From contig NZ_LMJL01000010.1 in NCBI RefSeq assembly GCF_001429295.1, positions 156,971 to 220,970 on the forward strand: a stretch of 64,000 bases of DNA. The letters are read 5' to 3'. Origin of the DNA: Flavobacterium sp. Root935 (lineage in GTDB: Bacteria > Bacteroidota > Bacteroidia > Flavobacteriales > Flavobacteriaceae). The translations under genes and the position numbers were made by a program. The notes beneath the pieces are model-generated. The model was given only the letters and a program-made list of their open reading frames with translations. It had not been told where the DNA came from and did not search any database. This document shows, piece by piece, positions 9,256-18,347 of the stretch (the first letter of the stretch is position 1; every line of letters begins with the position of its first letter).

Positions 9256-9779
9256 AATTTCTGTTTATTAAGTGATTAATAATACCGACCATCAATCGGT
9301 TTTTGCTTCTTGGAATAGTTATATTAAAGTTATAAAAAATTTGGACAAACATAAAAAATCCTTTCTAAATTAAATGTTATTTTTTTTAATACCCTTTAAA
9401 TTCTAAAAACAAAAAACCGTAACGAATTACGGTTTCAGCAATTAACTAAATATATTTAATCAACTTTTTTAACGAGTGTAAAATTCATTCATAAGCACGA
9501 TTAATTTTGGGTAACTATTGTAATTTATTTTCAAGATTTATGGATTTCGACTGAATAAAACAAAAACTAGCGTATTGGTAAAAAACGCTAAAGTTTAATG
9601 ATAGATTTTAGTTTTTAATTCTTCGACTAAATTATGCATTTCATAGATATAATGCACATAATGTCGACAAACTGTTAATAAGTAAATAATTAATACGATT
9701 TATTCTTCCTTTATTAAATAATAGATGTGAATTATTTTTTTGATTACATTTGACTAACTAATTCTAAAAACCTCATATT
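9256..9779. other. 524-base intergenic region, no gene seen
   Basis: The stretch is very AT-rich and lacks any frame with protein character. It holds a small hairpin at 9414-9435 (AAACCGTAA / TTACGGTTT with a CGAA loop) and, near its end, a -7-like element for the DUF1761 gene. Nothing else could be recognised. Confidence 0.6.
9745..9752 (+). promoter_or_regulatory. Candidate -7 element (TACATTTG) for the DUF1761 gene
   Basis: TACATTTG fits TAnnTTTG and lies 27 bases before the ATG at 9780. A clear TTG at the -33 position is not present (GTG occurs instead), so support is partial. Confidence 0.45.
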
Positions 9780-10268
9780 ATGGAAATTAACTTCGTTGCA
9801 CTTCTTTTAGCAGCAATTGTCACTCTTGTTGTTGGATTTATTTGGTATAATCCGAAAGTATTCGGAACGATCTGGATGAAAGAAAATAATCTTACTCAAG
9901 AAGAATTAAGAAAAGGCAGTATGATTAAAATCTTTGGATTAACGTACATTTTTTCTTTAATGATTACGATGACTTTAATGTCGTTGACAATTCATCAGTC
10001 TGGCGCGGTGGGTATGGTTGGCGGACCACCGTTAATTGACAGTGCAAAACCATCATTCGCTGCTTTTATGGCAGATTACGGAATGGCGTACAGAACTTTC
10101 AAACACGGCGCGCTTCACGGATTTATGTCTGGGTTGTTTTTTGCGTTTCCCCTAATTGGAATTAATGGTTTGTTTGAAAGAAAATCTTGGAAATACATAT
10201 TTATTCACGCTGGTTATTGGATAGTTACGCTGACTTTAATGGGCGGAATTATCTGCGGTTTCGCATAA
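9780..10268 (+). CDS. DUF1761 family membrane protein
   Basis: The 162-residue protein has four hydrophobic segments: an N-terminal helix with the FIWYNPKVFGTIWMKE motif typical of DUF1761, helices near residues 50-70 and 112-128, and a final helix near 142-160. The motif of an aromatic-rich turn after the first helix and the overall size match the family. Members are inner-membrane proteins of unknown function. A strong terminator follows 14 bases after the stop, so the gene is probably monocistronic. Confidence 0.8.
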   Translation: MEINFVALLLAAIVTLVVGFIWYNPKVFGTIWMKENNLTQEELRKGSMIKIFGLTYIFSLMITMTLMSLTIHQSGAVGMVGGPPLIDSAKPSFAAFMADYGMAYRTFKHGALHGFMSGLFFAFPLIGINGLFERKSWKYIFIHAGYWIVTLTLMGGIICGFA

Positions 10269-10282
10269 ATAAAAAAATATAT

Positions 10283-10317
10283 AACCCGTTTGAAACCTAA
10301 AGTCAAACGGGTTTTTC
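10283..10317 (+). terminator. Terminator after the DUF1761 gene
   Basis: AACCCGTTTGA (10283-10293) pairs with TCAAACGGGTT (10303-10313) and is followed by a T-run. Confidence 0.85.
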
Positions 10318-10386
10318 TTAATAATAACTTAAAGAAAATGAGTTATTGCAAATATTATCTAATTTTGACGAAATTAGTTCACTCTC

Positions 10387-11532
10387 TTGAATACAACCTA
10401 TTCTTTCCAGATTTACAAAAGCGCTTCATTACTGCCTGTAGAATGGAATTTGCTTGCTGCTGATAATATTTTTTTAACGCGAGAATATCTCGAAGTTCTG
10501 GAAAACTCTTCTCCAGTTAATATGACTTGTCATTTTATCGGAATTTTTGAAGAAGAAAAACTGATTGGAATTGTTTTAACGCAGTTTTTATTTGCCGAAA
10601 AACTAGAATCGTTTGGGGAGCGTGATAAATGCTTAAAAACATCTGTTCGAAATTTTGCTTTAAAGAATTTTGCATCGCATGTTTTATTCATTGGCAATAA
10701 TATGCTTACTGGTCAGAATGCTTTTGTTTTTGATAAAAATATCAAGCAGTCAAAAGCTATTAAAACACTTCATAAAGCTATCAATCAGCTTAAAAAAGAT
10801 TTAAAGGAAAGCGGAAAAAAAGTTCATATAACGAGTATAAAAGATTTTACTGCGAAAGAAATAGAACCTTTACAAGCTGAATTCAAAAATAACTATACGT
10901 TTTCGACACAGCCGAATATGATTTTTGAAATTCCTAAAAATTGGGAAACAGAACAAGATTATATTGATGCTTTATCTAAAAAATACCGTGACCAATACAA
11001 ACGCGCCCGAAAAAAATCTGACGGTATCTTGAAACAAAAAATGTTTTTAGATGACATTAAAAAATATGAAGATGTTATTTATGACTTGTATTTTCACGTT
11101 GCCAAAAACGCTCCTTTCAATACTTTTTTTCTAGCTCGAAATCATTTTAGCTTTTTTAAAGAAATAATGGGTGAGAACTTTTTGCTATATGGTTATTTTT
11201 TAGACGAAAAATTAATTGGTTTCAACACTTTGATTAAAAACGGCGATGTAATGGACACCTACTTTTTAGGCTATGATGAAAGTGTACAGCGCGAAAAAAT
11301 GCTGTACTTAAATATGCTGTACGACATGATTGCCTATTCTATTAAAAAAGGTTTCAGAGAAATTGTTTTTGCTAGAACGGCACTTGAAATTAAAAGTTCT
11401 GTTGGAGCAAAACCTGTAAAAATGTATGGTTTAATTACACATAGCAATGCATTGATTAACCATAACATTTCTAGGTTTTTTAATTATCTGGAACCAAAAA
11501 CAGAATGGCAGGAAAGAAATCCTTTTAAATAA
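10387..11532 (+). CDS. FemAB/GNAT-fold transferase-like protein
   Basis: The frame starts at TTG 10387. An in-frame TAG at 10375-10377 excludes earlier starts, and the first ATG (about residue 45) would remove a conserved-looking N-terminus (EWNLLAADNIFLTREYLEVL). The 381-residue protein has two GNAT-like halves. The second shows a KKYRDQYKRARKK segment, LIGFNTLIKNGDVMDTYFLGYD and LYLNMLYDMI, as in FemAB-like or peptidogalycan-type acyltransferases. No membrane segment is seen. The substrate is unknown; transfer of an amino acid or acyl group to a cell-envelope or lipid acceptor is a guess from the fold. Its 3' end is convergent with the lipid kinase gene 12 bases away. Confidence 0.6.
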   Translation: MNTTYSFQIYKSASLLPVEWNLLAADNIFLTREYLEVLENSSPVNMTCHFIGIFEEEKLIGIVLTQFLFAEKLESFGERDKCLKTSVRNFALKNFASHVLFIGNNMLTGQNAFVFDKNIKQSKAIKTLHKAINQLKKDLKESGKKVHITSIKDFTAKEIEPLQAEFKNNYTFSTQPNMIFEIPKNWETEQDYIDALSKKYRDQYKRARKKSDGILKQKMFLDDIKKYEDVIYDLYFHVAKNAPFNTFFLARNHFSFFKEIMGENFLLYGYFLDEKLIGFNTLIKNGDVMDTYFLGYDESVQREKMLYLNMLYDMIAYSIKKGFREIVFARTALEIKSSVGAKPVKMYGLITHSNALINHNISRFFNYLEPKTEWQERNPFK

Positions 11533-11544
11533 TACACTTTACCG

Positions 11545-12414
11545 CTAAGGAACAGCCAATTTCATTTGCTTGTGCAAAATATGAATTTCTAAAGATTTCT
11601 GTGCCCCGCAATATTCTCCGTCAATCTGAAAATTTACTGGATAATCTGTTTCTATAGTGGCTTTGTCTGTTGAAATAATGACAATATCATCAGAATCAAT
11701 TGGCATATTTCCCGTAATAATTTTTCCAATTAAAAGTAAATCCAGGCTTTTTAAAATTACCAATTCAAACTTTCCGTCATTCATAGAACCATTAGGATTT
11801 ATGATTACTCCTGTTCCATATTTCTGCGAGTTGGCAACTACAATCATTCTTGCAACGTGCTGAACTGTTTTGTTGTTTGCCGTAATAGTTGCTACAAATG
11901 GTTCTTCTGCCTCTTTAAGAGTTGTAAAAGCTTGTAATGCATATCCCCAAAAACCCCTCACATCACTTTCTTCGTAGTTTTTTACCAAGTTTGCGTTTAA
12001 ACCAAGATCGCTTAAATGAATACTTTTTTTGCCATTGATGCAAATCATGTCCATTTCGATATAGTTGTTTAAAAAGGCTATTTTAAGGTTCTCTTCGATT
12101 CCAGCCGGAAGATCTAGATCTACCGAAAGTCCGTTTGCAGAGCCAGCTGGCAGAATACCGATTATGACGTCGTGATCTTCCATTGCTTCTGCAACCATTT
12201 TTATAGTTCCATCGCCTCCTGCTACAACAATTCGTTCAGGATTATGCTGATTATATATAGTTTGTATTGCTTTCAAATCGTTTTTCCCTGTGGTTTCATA
12301 AACCTCCAGATTAAAATGATGTGTCGACGCAAATTCTTCAACAGATTCGATTAAATCCGATTTGTCTAAATCTCCAGATATCGGATTTACAATAAATAGT
12401 ATATTCTTTTTCAA
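11545..12414 (-). CDS. Diacylglycerol kinase-family lipid kinase (YegS/DagK type)
   Basis: The 289-residue protein has the DAGK catalytic architecture: IVNPISG near residues 8-14, the nucleotide-binding VVAGGDGTIKMVAEA near 62-76, and ILPAGSANGLSVDLDLP near 86-102. The C-terminal half is the beta-rich lipid-binding lobe ending in DGEYCG. Enzymes of this family phosphorylate diacylglycerol or related lipids with ATP at the inner membrane. The length is normal. The gene is divergent, 61 bases apart, from an App1-like phosphatidate phosphatase gene, so two potentially opposing lipid reactions share one control region. Confidence 0.9.
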   Translation of the reverse strand: MKKNILFIVNPISGDLDKSDLIESVEEFASTHHFNLEVYETTGKNDLKAIQTIYNQHNPERIVVAGGDGTIKMVAEAMEDHDVIIGILPAGSANGLSVDLDLPAGIEENLKIAFLNNYIEMDMICINGKKSIHLSDLGLNANLVKNYEESDVRGFWGYALQAFTTLKEAEEPFVATITANNKTVQHVARMIVVANSQKYGTGVIINPNGSMNDGKFELVILKSLDLLLIGKIITGNMPIDSDDIVIISTDKATIETDYPVNFQIDGEYCGAQKSLEIHILHKQMKLAVP

Positions 12415-12475
12415 AATTTTATTTTTAAAACCAATTAATTTAAGTAATTTACAGTTACCTAAATATACGTAATTA

Positions 12476-13438
12476 ATGAAACCAATTCTACAATTATATC
12501 GAGGTTATGCAAATGAGCAAGAATTAATTGTGATGGGGCATGTTTTAAGAAGGGAACACAATTACGATTTTGAAAAAAAGAAGTTAAAAAATGCCACCTC
12601 GATTCTCAAATTATTCCGAATAAAAACCATTAAAAATTTTGATGTTTATCTTCATTATAATGAGGAAATAATTCACACCAAAACTTTAGATGATGGTTAT
12701 TTTAAATTTTGTATTCCGCTTGAAAAGGAAACGCATTTTGGCTGGATGCCTTATGAAGTAAGCCTGAAATACAATGACATAAAAACGAGCTGCAAAGGCA
12801 GTTTTATAAGACCTCATAAAGGCAAACTCGGAATTATATCAGATATCGATGATACTTTTTTGATCTCGCACACCAATAATTTCTTTAGAAAAATCTATAT
12901 TTTACTTTTTAGAAATGTAAACGACAGAAAGGTTTTTAAAGATGTTGTTTCGCATTATCAGGCGTTGAGCCAGTCAGGAAGAGAGAATCCAGAAGAGGCA
13001 AATGCTTTTTTCTATGTTTCGAGCAGTGAATGGAATTTATATCGATTTATTGCAAAATTTACCCGAATTAATAAACTGCCAAAGGCGGTTGTGCTGCTTA
13101 AAGATATCAAAAGAGGAATTACGGATTTTTTTATGAGCGGAAGAGGGAATCACGATCATAAATTTGAAAAAATAAAACACGTTGTAGAATTCTACCCTAC
13201 TCTCAAATATATTTTAATGGGCGATGATTCCCAGCATGATCCTGTATTGTATGAACGAATCTGCAAAATATTTCCCGTTACCGTGATCGCTGTTTACATT
13301 AGGCAGACTGGTAAATATCAGAAAAAAGAAGTTCAAAAAATTCTTAAAAACCTTGAAAGCCTAAATGTCTCAGTTTGCTATTTTAAAGACAGCAGTAAAG
13401 CGATTGAGCATTCGAGGTCTATTGGGATCATTAAGTAG
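12476..13438 (+). CDS. App1-family phosphatidate phosphatase-like protein (DUF2183)
   Basis: The 320-residue protein has a beta-rich N-terminal half (residues 1-115), as in bacterial App1 relatives. A HAD-type catalytic core follows, opened by LGIISDIDDTFLIS (the DxDxT motif, near residue 120). FYVSSSEWNLY, GNHDHKFEKI and LMGDDSQHDPVLY follow in the expected order, the last supplying the acidic motif. App1 enzymes remove phosphate from phosphatidic acid. There is no signal peptide, so it should act in the cytosol at the inner membrane. It is divergent from the lipid kinase at 12414, and a large hairpin follows the stop. Confidence 0.85.
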   Translation: MKPILQLYRGYANEQELIVMGHVLRREHNYDFEKKKLKNATSILKLFRIKTIKNFDVYLHYNEEIIHTKTLDDGYFKFCIPLEKETHFGWMPYEVSLKYNDIKTSCKGSFIRPHKGKLGIISDIDDTFLISHTNNFFRKIYILLFRNVNDRKVFKDVVSHYQALSQSGRENPEEANAFFYVSSSEWNLYRFIAKFTRINKLPKAVVLLKDIKRGITDFFMSGRGNHDHKFEKIKHVVEFYPTLKYILMGDDSQHDPVLYERICKIFPVTVIAVYIRQTGKYQKKEVQKILKNLESLNVSVCYFKDSSKAIEHSRSIGIIK

Positions 13439-13440
13439 TT

Positions 13441-13650
13441 TGTTTTAGGTTTTAGGTTTTAGGTTTTTGACCAACTTGAAACCTGAAACCTGAAACTTTT
13501 TCTAGCCCAGATTGCAGTGGAAAGCCCGGAATAAAAAAAGCAAAAGTTTCTTGTTCTAAAAAAGCGACCAACGGAAGCTCTTTTTAGAACATTAGAAACT
13601 TTGCTTTTTTTATGAGGACTTGAAACAGAAAGCTGGATCAGCTGCCGAAA
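13441..13650. other. Structured intergenic element between convergent genes (bidirectional terminator, possible ncRNA)
   Basis: The stretch starts with TTTTAGG heptad repeats and inverted GAAACCT repeats (13441-13497). A long imperfect hairpin follows: 13539-13564 pairs with 13577-13605, nearly 26 base pairs around a loop near 13565-13576, with T-runs on both strands. It is flanked by TAGCCCAG at 13503 and the palindrome AGCTGGATCAGCT at 13631-13643. The core can terminate both App1 and the ABC-F gene. The conserved-looking flanks suggest a larger folded RNA, perhaps of the Flavo-1 kind, which is unproven. Confidence 0.55.
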
Positions 13651-13657
13651 AATTATA

Positions 13658-15571
13658 TTATGCAGTAAAATTATCAATTTCTTCTTGAACGACTTCCCAA
13701 TCTAAAAGTAACTGATCTAAATCTTTTTTCTTTTTGTTGTAAGCTGTAAAAAATGAGGCGTCTTCTATATGTTTATCATAATTAGAAGCCAGCAGTTTAT
13801 CGTCGTGCTGAATGTCTTTTTCTAATTGCTGAATCTGACTTTCAATTTTACTTAATCTGTTTTGAAGTGCTTTTCCTTTTTTCTGGTCTTCGTATGATGT
13901 TTTGTTATTTTCTTTTGGAGCTGTTGTTTTTACAACATCTTTTTTCTCTACTTCGCGCATGTTTTCTAGATTACGCTGTTCTAAGAAAAAGTTGATGTCT
14001 CCCAAATATTCTCTGATTTTTTGATCTTTGAATTCGTAAACAATGTTCGACATTCCTTGAAGAAAATCCCTGTCGTGAGAAACCAATAACAGTGTTCCTC
14101 CAAATTTTTGAAGTGCGGCTTTTAAAACATTTTTAGATTTGATATCTAAGTGGTTTGTCGGCTCATCCATCAGCAATACGTTGATTGGCTGTAACAGTAA
14201 TTTACAAAGTGCCAAACGGTTACGTTCTCCTCCAGAAAGTACTTTTACTTTTTTCTCGACATCGTCTCCACGGAATAAAAACGAACCTAACATATCGCGA
14301 ACTTTCATACGATTTGTATCAGTCGCAGCATCTTCCATAGTTTGCAGCAAAGTGATTTCGCCATCTAAGTATTCGGCCTGATTTTGTGCGAAGTAACCCA
14401 ATTGAACATTATGCCCTAATTTGATGTTTCCTTCGTACTCAAACTCGTTTACAAGTGCTTTGATGAAAGTAGATTTACCTTGTCCGTTTTGACCAACAAA
14501 TGCAATTTTACTGCCTCGTTCTACCAATAAACTAATATCTTTTAGAATCGTTTTGTCTCCGTAGCTTTTGGTAACATTTTCTGCTTCGATTACAACTTTT
14601 CCCGGCTCTTTTGAAACTGGGAAAGAGATATTCATTACAGAGTTATCATCTTCGTCAACTTCGATTCTTTCTACTTTATCTAATTTTTTAATCAACGACT
14701 GCGCCATCGAAGCTTTTGAAGCTTTGGCACGGAATTTCTCGATTAATTTTTCTGTTTCTTCAATTTTTTTCGCCTGATTTTTTTGAGTTGCTAATTGCTT
14801 TTCGCGAATTTCATGGCGTAATTCTAAATATTGAGAATAGGGTTTATTAAAGTCGTATGCTTTTCCTAAAGAAATTTCGATTGTTCGGTTGGTAACATTA
14901 TCCAAAAACATTTTATCGTGCGATACAATAACCACAACGCCAGGATAATTACGAAGGAAACTCTCTAACCAAATAATACTTTCGATATCTAAGTGGTTGG
15001 TTGGCTCATCCAGAAGCAATACGTCATTTGACTGCAAAAGTAGTTTTGCCAATTCGATACGCATTCTCCAACCTCCAGAAAATGTTTCGGTTTGATTATT
15101 AAATACTTCTCTTTTAAAACCTAAACCTAAAAGGATTTTCTCTGTATCTCCAACATAATTATAACCGCCTAAAAGCTCAAAGCGATGTGTATAATCAGAT
15201 AAGTCTTCGATAATCTGGCTGTATTCTTCACTCTCATAATCGGTTCTTGTAACCAATTGATGATTGATTTCTTCTAATTTCTTTTCTACAATTTTGATCT
15301 CTGTAAAAGCCTCATATGCTTCTTCCAGCACAGTTCTTCCCTGCTCAAAATCAATATCCTGACGTAGAAAACCCATTCTGATATCTTTCTCTTGCGAAAT
15401 AACTCCTGAGTCTGGTTTAAAATCTCCTGCCAGCATTTTTAGCATTGTAGATTTACCTGCTCCGTTTTTACCCACAAGACCAACTCGGTCTCCTGCACCT
15501 AAACGAAAAGTAACTTCTTCAAATAAATATGTTCCTCCAAAAGAAACCGAAAGATTGTGTATGTTAAGCAT
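13658..15571 (-). CDS. ABC-F family ATP-binding protein
   Basis: The 637-residue protein has two ABC ATPase domains and no membrane segment. Walker A motifs are GKNGAGKST (residues 34-42) and GQNGQGKST in the second half. Signature motifs are TFSGGWRMR and VLSGGERNR, and both copies have LLLDEPTNHLD or LLMDEPTNHLD. Between the domains lies a charged linker with many Lys/Glu, and the last 90 residues form a predicted coiled coil. This is the Uup/EttA-like ABC-F architecture, acting on ribosomes or related translation and DNA processes rather than transport. The exact subgroup is uncertain. The gene stands alone, convergent with App1. Confidence 0.93.
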   Translation of the reverse strand: MLNIHNLSVSFGGTYLFEEVTFRLGAGDRVGLVGKNGAGKSTMLKMLAGDFKPDSGVISQEKDIRMGFLRQDIDFEQGRTVLEEAYEAFTEIKIVEKKLEEINHQLVTRTDYESEEYSQIIEDLSDYTHRFELLGGYNYVGDTEKILLGLGFKREVFNNQTETFSGGWRMRIELAKLLLQSNDVLLLDEPTNHLDIESIIWLESFLRNYPGVVVIVSHDKMFLDNVTNRTIEISLGKAYDFNKPYSQYLELRHEIREKQLATQKNQAKKIEETEKLIEKFRAKASKASMAQSLIKKLDKVERIEVDEDDNSVMNISFPVSKEPGKVVIEAENVTKSYGDKTILKDISLLVERGSKIAFVGQNGQGKSTFIKALVNEFEYEGNIKLGHNVQLGYFAQNQAEYLDGEITLLQTMEDAATDTNRMKVRDMLGSFLFRGDDVEKKVKVLSGGERNRLALCKLLLQPINVLLMDEPTNHLDIKSKNVLKAALQKFGGTLLLVSHDRDFLQGMSNIVYEFKDQKIREYLGDINFFLEQRNLENMREVEKKDVVKTTAPKENNKTSYEDQKKGKALQNRLSKIESQIQQLEKDIQHDDKLLASNYDKHIEDASFFTAYNKKKKDLDQLLLDWEVVQEEIDNFTA

Positions 15572-15731
15572 AATTTGAGCAAAAGATAAAGGCTGAAAAA
15601 CCTTTATTTTATTAATAAAAAAAACAAAATGTAAATAAACTTAGGTTTTACAATTTTGAAAGTGCAAAAGTATAACTTTTAATTGAAGTTTTTACATTGA
15701 AAAACAATAGCTTTACAGTATTCGAAAACAA

Positions 15732-15773
15732 AAAACGGATTAAAAATTACGTTTAATTTTCAATCCGTTTTAA
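15732..15773 (-). terminator. Terminator downstream of terC
   Basis: AAAACGGATT and AATCCGTTTT form the base of a stem extended by AT-rich pairs on both sides of an ACG-centred loop. A/T tracts flank it. It lies 32 bases past the terC stop and probably ends the long Ter transcript. Confidence 0.65.
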
Positions 15774-15804
15774 ATTTTAATTTTTTAGGTTAAAAAACCT
15801 TTAT

Positions 15805-16803
15805 TTATGCTTCTTTAGGTTCTGGCATTAAGATCGAAGCTAAAACCGAAATTAAAAGAACGCCTCCTATTACCAATAAAGAATAAATTGAATCTATATG
15901 ATAGAATGGAGAAATGATCATTTTTATTCCGATAAATGATAAGATAATTGCCAAACCATATTGTAATTTGCTGAACAAGTGAATAAAGTTATCCAAAAGG
16001 AAGAACAACGCTCTAAGTCCTAAAATTGCAAAAATATTAGAAGTATAAAGAATAAATGGATCGCTTGATATTGCAAAAATTGCAGGAATAGAATCTACCG
16101 CGAATAGTAAATCTGTAAACTCAATTACAGCTACAACTACTAAAAGCGGTGTTGCTATTTTTTTTCCGTTTTCTATCGTAAAAAATTTGTCTCCATCATA
16201 TTTATCGCTGACATTGAAAAACTTTCTAATCAATCTTGCTCCTCTTGTGTTGTTGTAATCTTCCTCATCATCATCGTCTCCAGAAGACCATGATTTAATA
16301 CCTGCGTAAACAAGGAACAATCCGAAAGCGGTCATGATTAAGTTAATATCATATTTAAATCCTTCTAATCCTGCAAGGCCTAAAAGTTTGTTTAAATAGG
16401 TAAGTTCGATTAAGAAAGCTCCAGAGAATATAAAAATAGCTCTTAAAACTAATGCTCCAATAATTCCCCAAAACAGAACTTTATGTTTGTTTTGATTAGC
16501 AACATCAAAAAACTTAAACACTAAAATAAATACAAAAAGGTTATCAACAGATAATGCTTTTTCAATCCAATAGGCCGATTGGAATTCGTAGAATTTTGCA
16601 GGTCCAGCAAAATAATACACTAAACCGCTAAAAAGCATTGCTAAACTAATCCAAACTAATGACCAAGTAATAGCTTCTTTATTTGTTACGACATGGCTTT
16701 TTTTGTTGAAGATTCCTAAATCCAGCAACAGCATGATGACTACTGCAACCGCAAAAACGATAATTAAACCGGGATGTTCCGAAAAAATTGGGTGTTGATT
16801 CAT
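15805..16803 (-). CDS. terC: TerC family integral membrane protein
   Basis: The 332-residue protein has about eight hydrophobic helices and the TerC hallmarks: WIEKALSVDNLFVFILVFKFF near residue 80 and VVAVIEFTDLLFAVDSIPAIFAI near 220, each with membrane-embedded acidic residues. An acidic loop (SSGDDDDEEDYNN) separates the two halves. TerC/Alx proteins are tied to tellurite and metal-ion stress, and recent work on the family links them to manganese export and loading of secreted metalloproteins. It is the last gene of the Ter run, 30 bases after the kinase gene, so it is probably co-transcribed. Confidence 0.92.
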   Translation of the reverse strand: MNQHPIFSEHPGLIIVFAVAVVIMLLLDLGIFNKKSHVVTNKEAITWSLVWISLAMLFSGLVYYFAGPAKFYEFQSAYWIEKALSVDNLFVFILVFKFFDVANQNKHKVLFWGIIGALVLRAIFIFSGAFLIELTYLNKLLGLAGLEGFKYDINLIMTAFGLFLVYAGIKSWSSGDDDDEEDYNNTRGARLIRKFFNVSDKYDGDKFFTIENGKKIATPLLVVVAVIEFTDLLFAVDSIPAIFAISSDPFILYTSNIFAILGLRALFFLLDNFIHLFSKLQYGLAIILSFIGIKMIISPFYHIDSIYSLLVIGGVLLISVLASILMPEPKEA

Positions 16804-16833
16804 TTGAAATATTAATTAAGTTAAATTTTAAAA

Positions 16834-18345
16834 TTATGTATTAGCCATTGTAACCATGATTACTCTTCCTCCTTCTTCATTAGAAAGCAGTATTTTTTTT
16901 CCGTGTGTAAGTTCCACCATTGTACCAATTGGAATTTCTTTGTCTTCGGTTAAATCTTTTAGTGAAGTCAATTTTTGATTAACCAGCACCCACTTACCAT
17001 TGAAAAAAGTAAAATAGCCCACTGGTACCTTTTGCTGCTGGGTTAATTTCTCATTTCTCGCAATATTACGATTAACATGCCACTGAAACAAATACTGGTC
17101 ATTATAGACCATTAGCCTATGATTCTCGGGCTTCCAAGTAGTTTCTTGAAACTGATAATACAAGTCTAAAATAGGAAGTGTCCCTTGATGTGCCGTACCG
17201 CAGAAAGGACATTTTGGAGTATTTGTATTGTCAAAAACATACCATTTCTGCTCACATGCTATGTTGTGGCATTTCTGCATCAAATCGGTTGTTTTGAGGA
17301 GTGCTATTTCCCATTCTTCCGCATTTGGGCGCTGCATCGGATTGTGTAATCCATCTACAAACACTTTATCGAATAATGTTTTTAAATAGGGTCCAGCTAT
17401 GGTGTATGGTAATTTAGTTATATCTGCCCACGGCAGATCCCATTTAGAAACCTGATTCAGTTTTGGTCTATTTGTGTCATCTGTTGGGTGTTCAATAAAC
17501 ATTGCTTTTTCACCCATAGATAATAAATCGTCTTTTTCGGTATCTAAATCATGGACTTTCCCTCCTTTTAAAGGATGTCTGTGCAATAGAAACATATAGA
17601 TAAGTACTGGAAGCGCATGCAGATCTGTCAACCTATTGGGCAGTTTTCTGTTTGGATCATTTTTATCTAAGTGTTTGGTCGAAAGCACTTCTGGAGCAAT
17701 AAATTCTGCAGTACCAATTACTTCTGCTTGAAATAACCCTGGTACAACCAACCCGTCCAAATCTATCATGCAGGCAGATCGTTCAATAGGATCTATCAAT
17801 ACATTATTGTACGATAAATCAGAGTGCGCCAATCCCATAGCGTGCATTTTTTTTACTCCTCTGGAAAGATTGACACAAACCTGAAAATAGCTTAACCAAT
17901 CTCCCAACTCAGAATTTGCAATACGGAGTGGAAAATGCGGATTTCTAAATTTCGGCCCTGCAAACCATTTTCCATTTTTTTCTTTTCCAAGAATTAGTTC
18001 GCTAGTTTGATACCCTTTCTTAAAGAAAAATTTAGATTTATAAATGGGCACGATTATTCCAGTCGAATTATTATATTCTATAACATCTGTCGGCCATCTA
18101 AAAACTTCATTTAAATAGTAATCTCCTGCCTCTCCGTTCTGGATTTGAGCATAATATTTATTAGTTATTTTTTGAAGTCTTTCTTTTTGGTTAAAGTCTA
18201 ATTTGTCTCTAAAAATAGCAACAACATATTTTCTATCTGGACTAAAATAAACATCTTTCACACCACCGCGCATGGGTTCGCCATTATCAACAAATTGATA
18301 AGTTTTTGCGGGGTCGTTTATCGATTTTACTGTAACTACACTCAT
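16834..18345 (-). CDS. Protein kinase of the TerY-P triad, with C-terminal zinc ribbon
   Basis: The 503-residue protein has a kinase fold in residues about 25-345. The catalytic loop reads HSDLSYNN (His174, Asp176, Asn181), the metal-binding site DLD (195-197, in place of DFG), and the activation segment runs to EFIAPE. The changed HRD and DFG motifs resemble other bacterial kinases of stress systems and keep the key Asp residues. Residues 359-382 carry CxxxxC...CxxC, a zinc ribbon. The last 120 residues are beta-rich and unrecognised. The PP2C gene is 2 bases upstream and TerY lies beyond it, the order of a TerY-phosphorylation triad. The likely role is phosphorylation of Ter components under stress, which is inference from that family. 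Confidence 0.85.
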   Translation of the reverse strand: MSVVTVKSINDPAKTYQFVDNGEPMRGGVKDVYFSPDRKYVVAIFRDKLDFNQKERLQKITNKYYAQIQNGEAGDYYLNEVFRWPTDVIEYNNSTGIIVPIYKSKFFFKKGYQTSELILGKEKNGKWFAGPKFRNPHFPLRIANSELGDWLSYFQVCVNLSRGVKKMHAMGLAHSDLSYNNVLIDPIERSACMIDLDGLVVPGLFQAEVIGTAEFIAPEVLSTKHLDKNDPNRKLPNRLTDLHALPVLIYMFLLHRHPLKGGKVHDLDTEKDDLLSMGEKAMFIEHPTDDTNRPKLNQVSKWDLPWADITKLPYTIAGPYLKTLFDKVFVDGLHNPMQRPNAEEWEIALLKTTDLMQKCHNIACEQKWYVFDNTNTPKCPFCGTAHQGTLPILDLYYQFQETTWKPENHRLMVYNDQYLFQWHVNRNIARNEKLTQQQKVPVGYFTFFNGKWVLVNQKLTSLKDLTEDKEIPIGTMVELTHGKKILLSNEEGGRVIMVTMANT

Positions 18346-18347
18346 AT

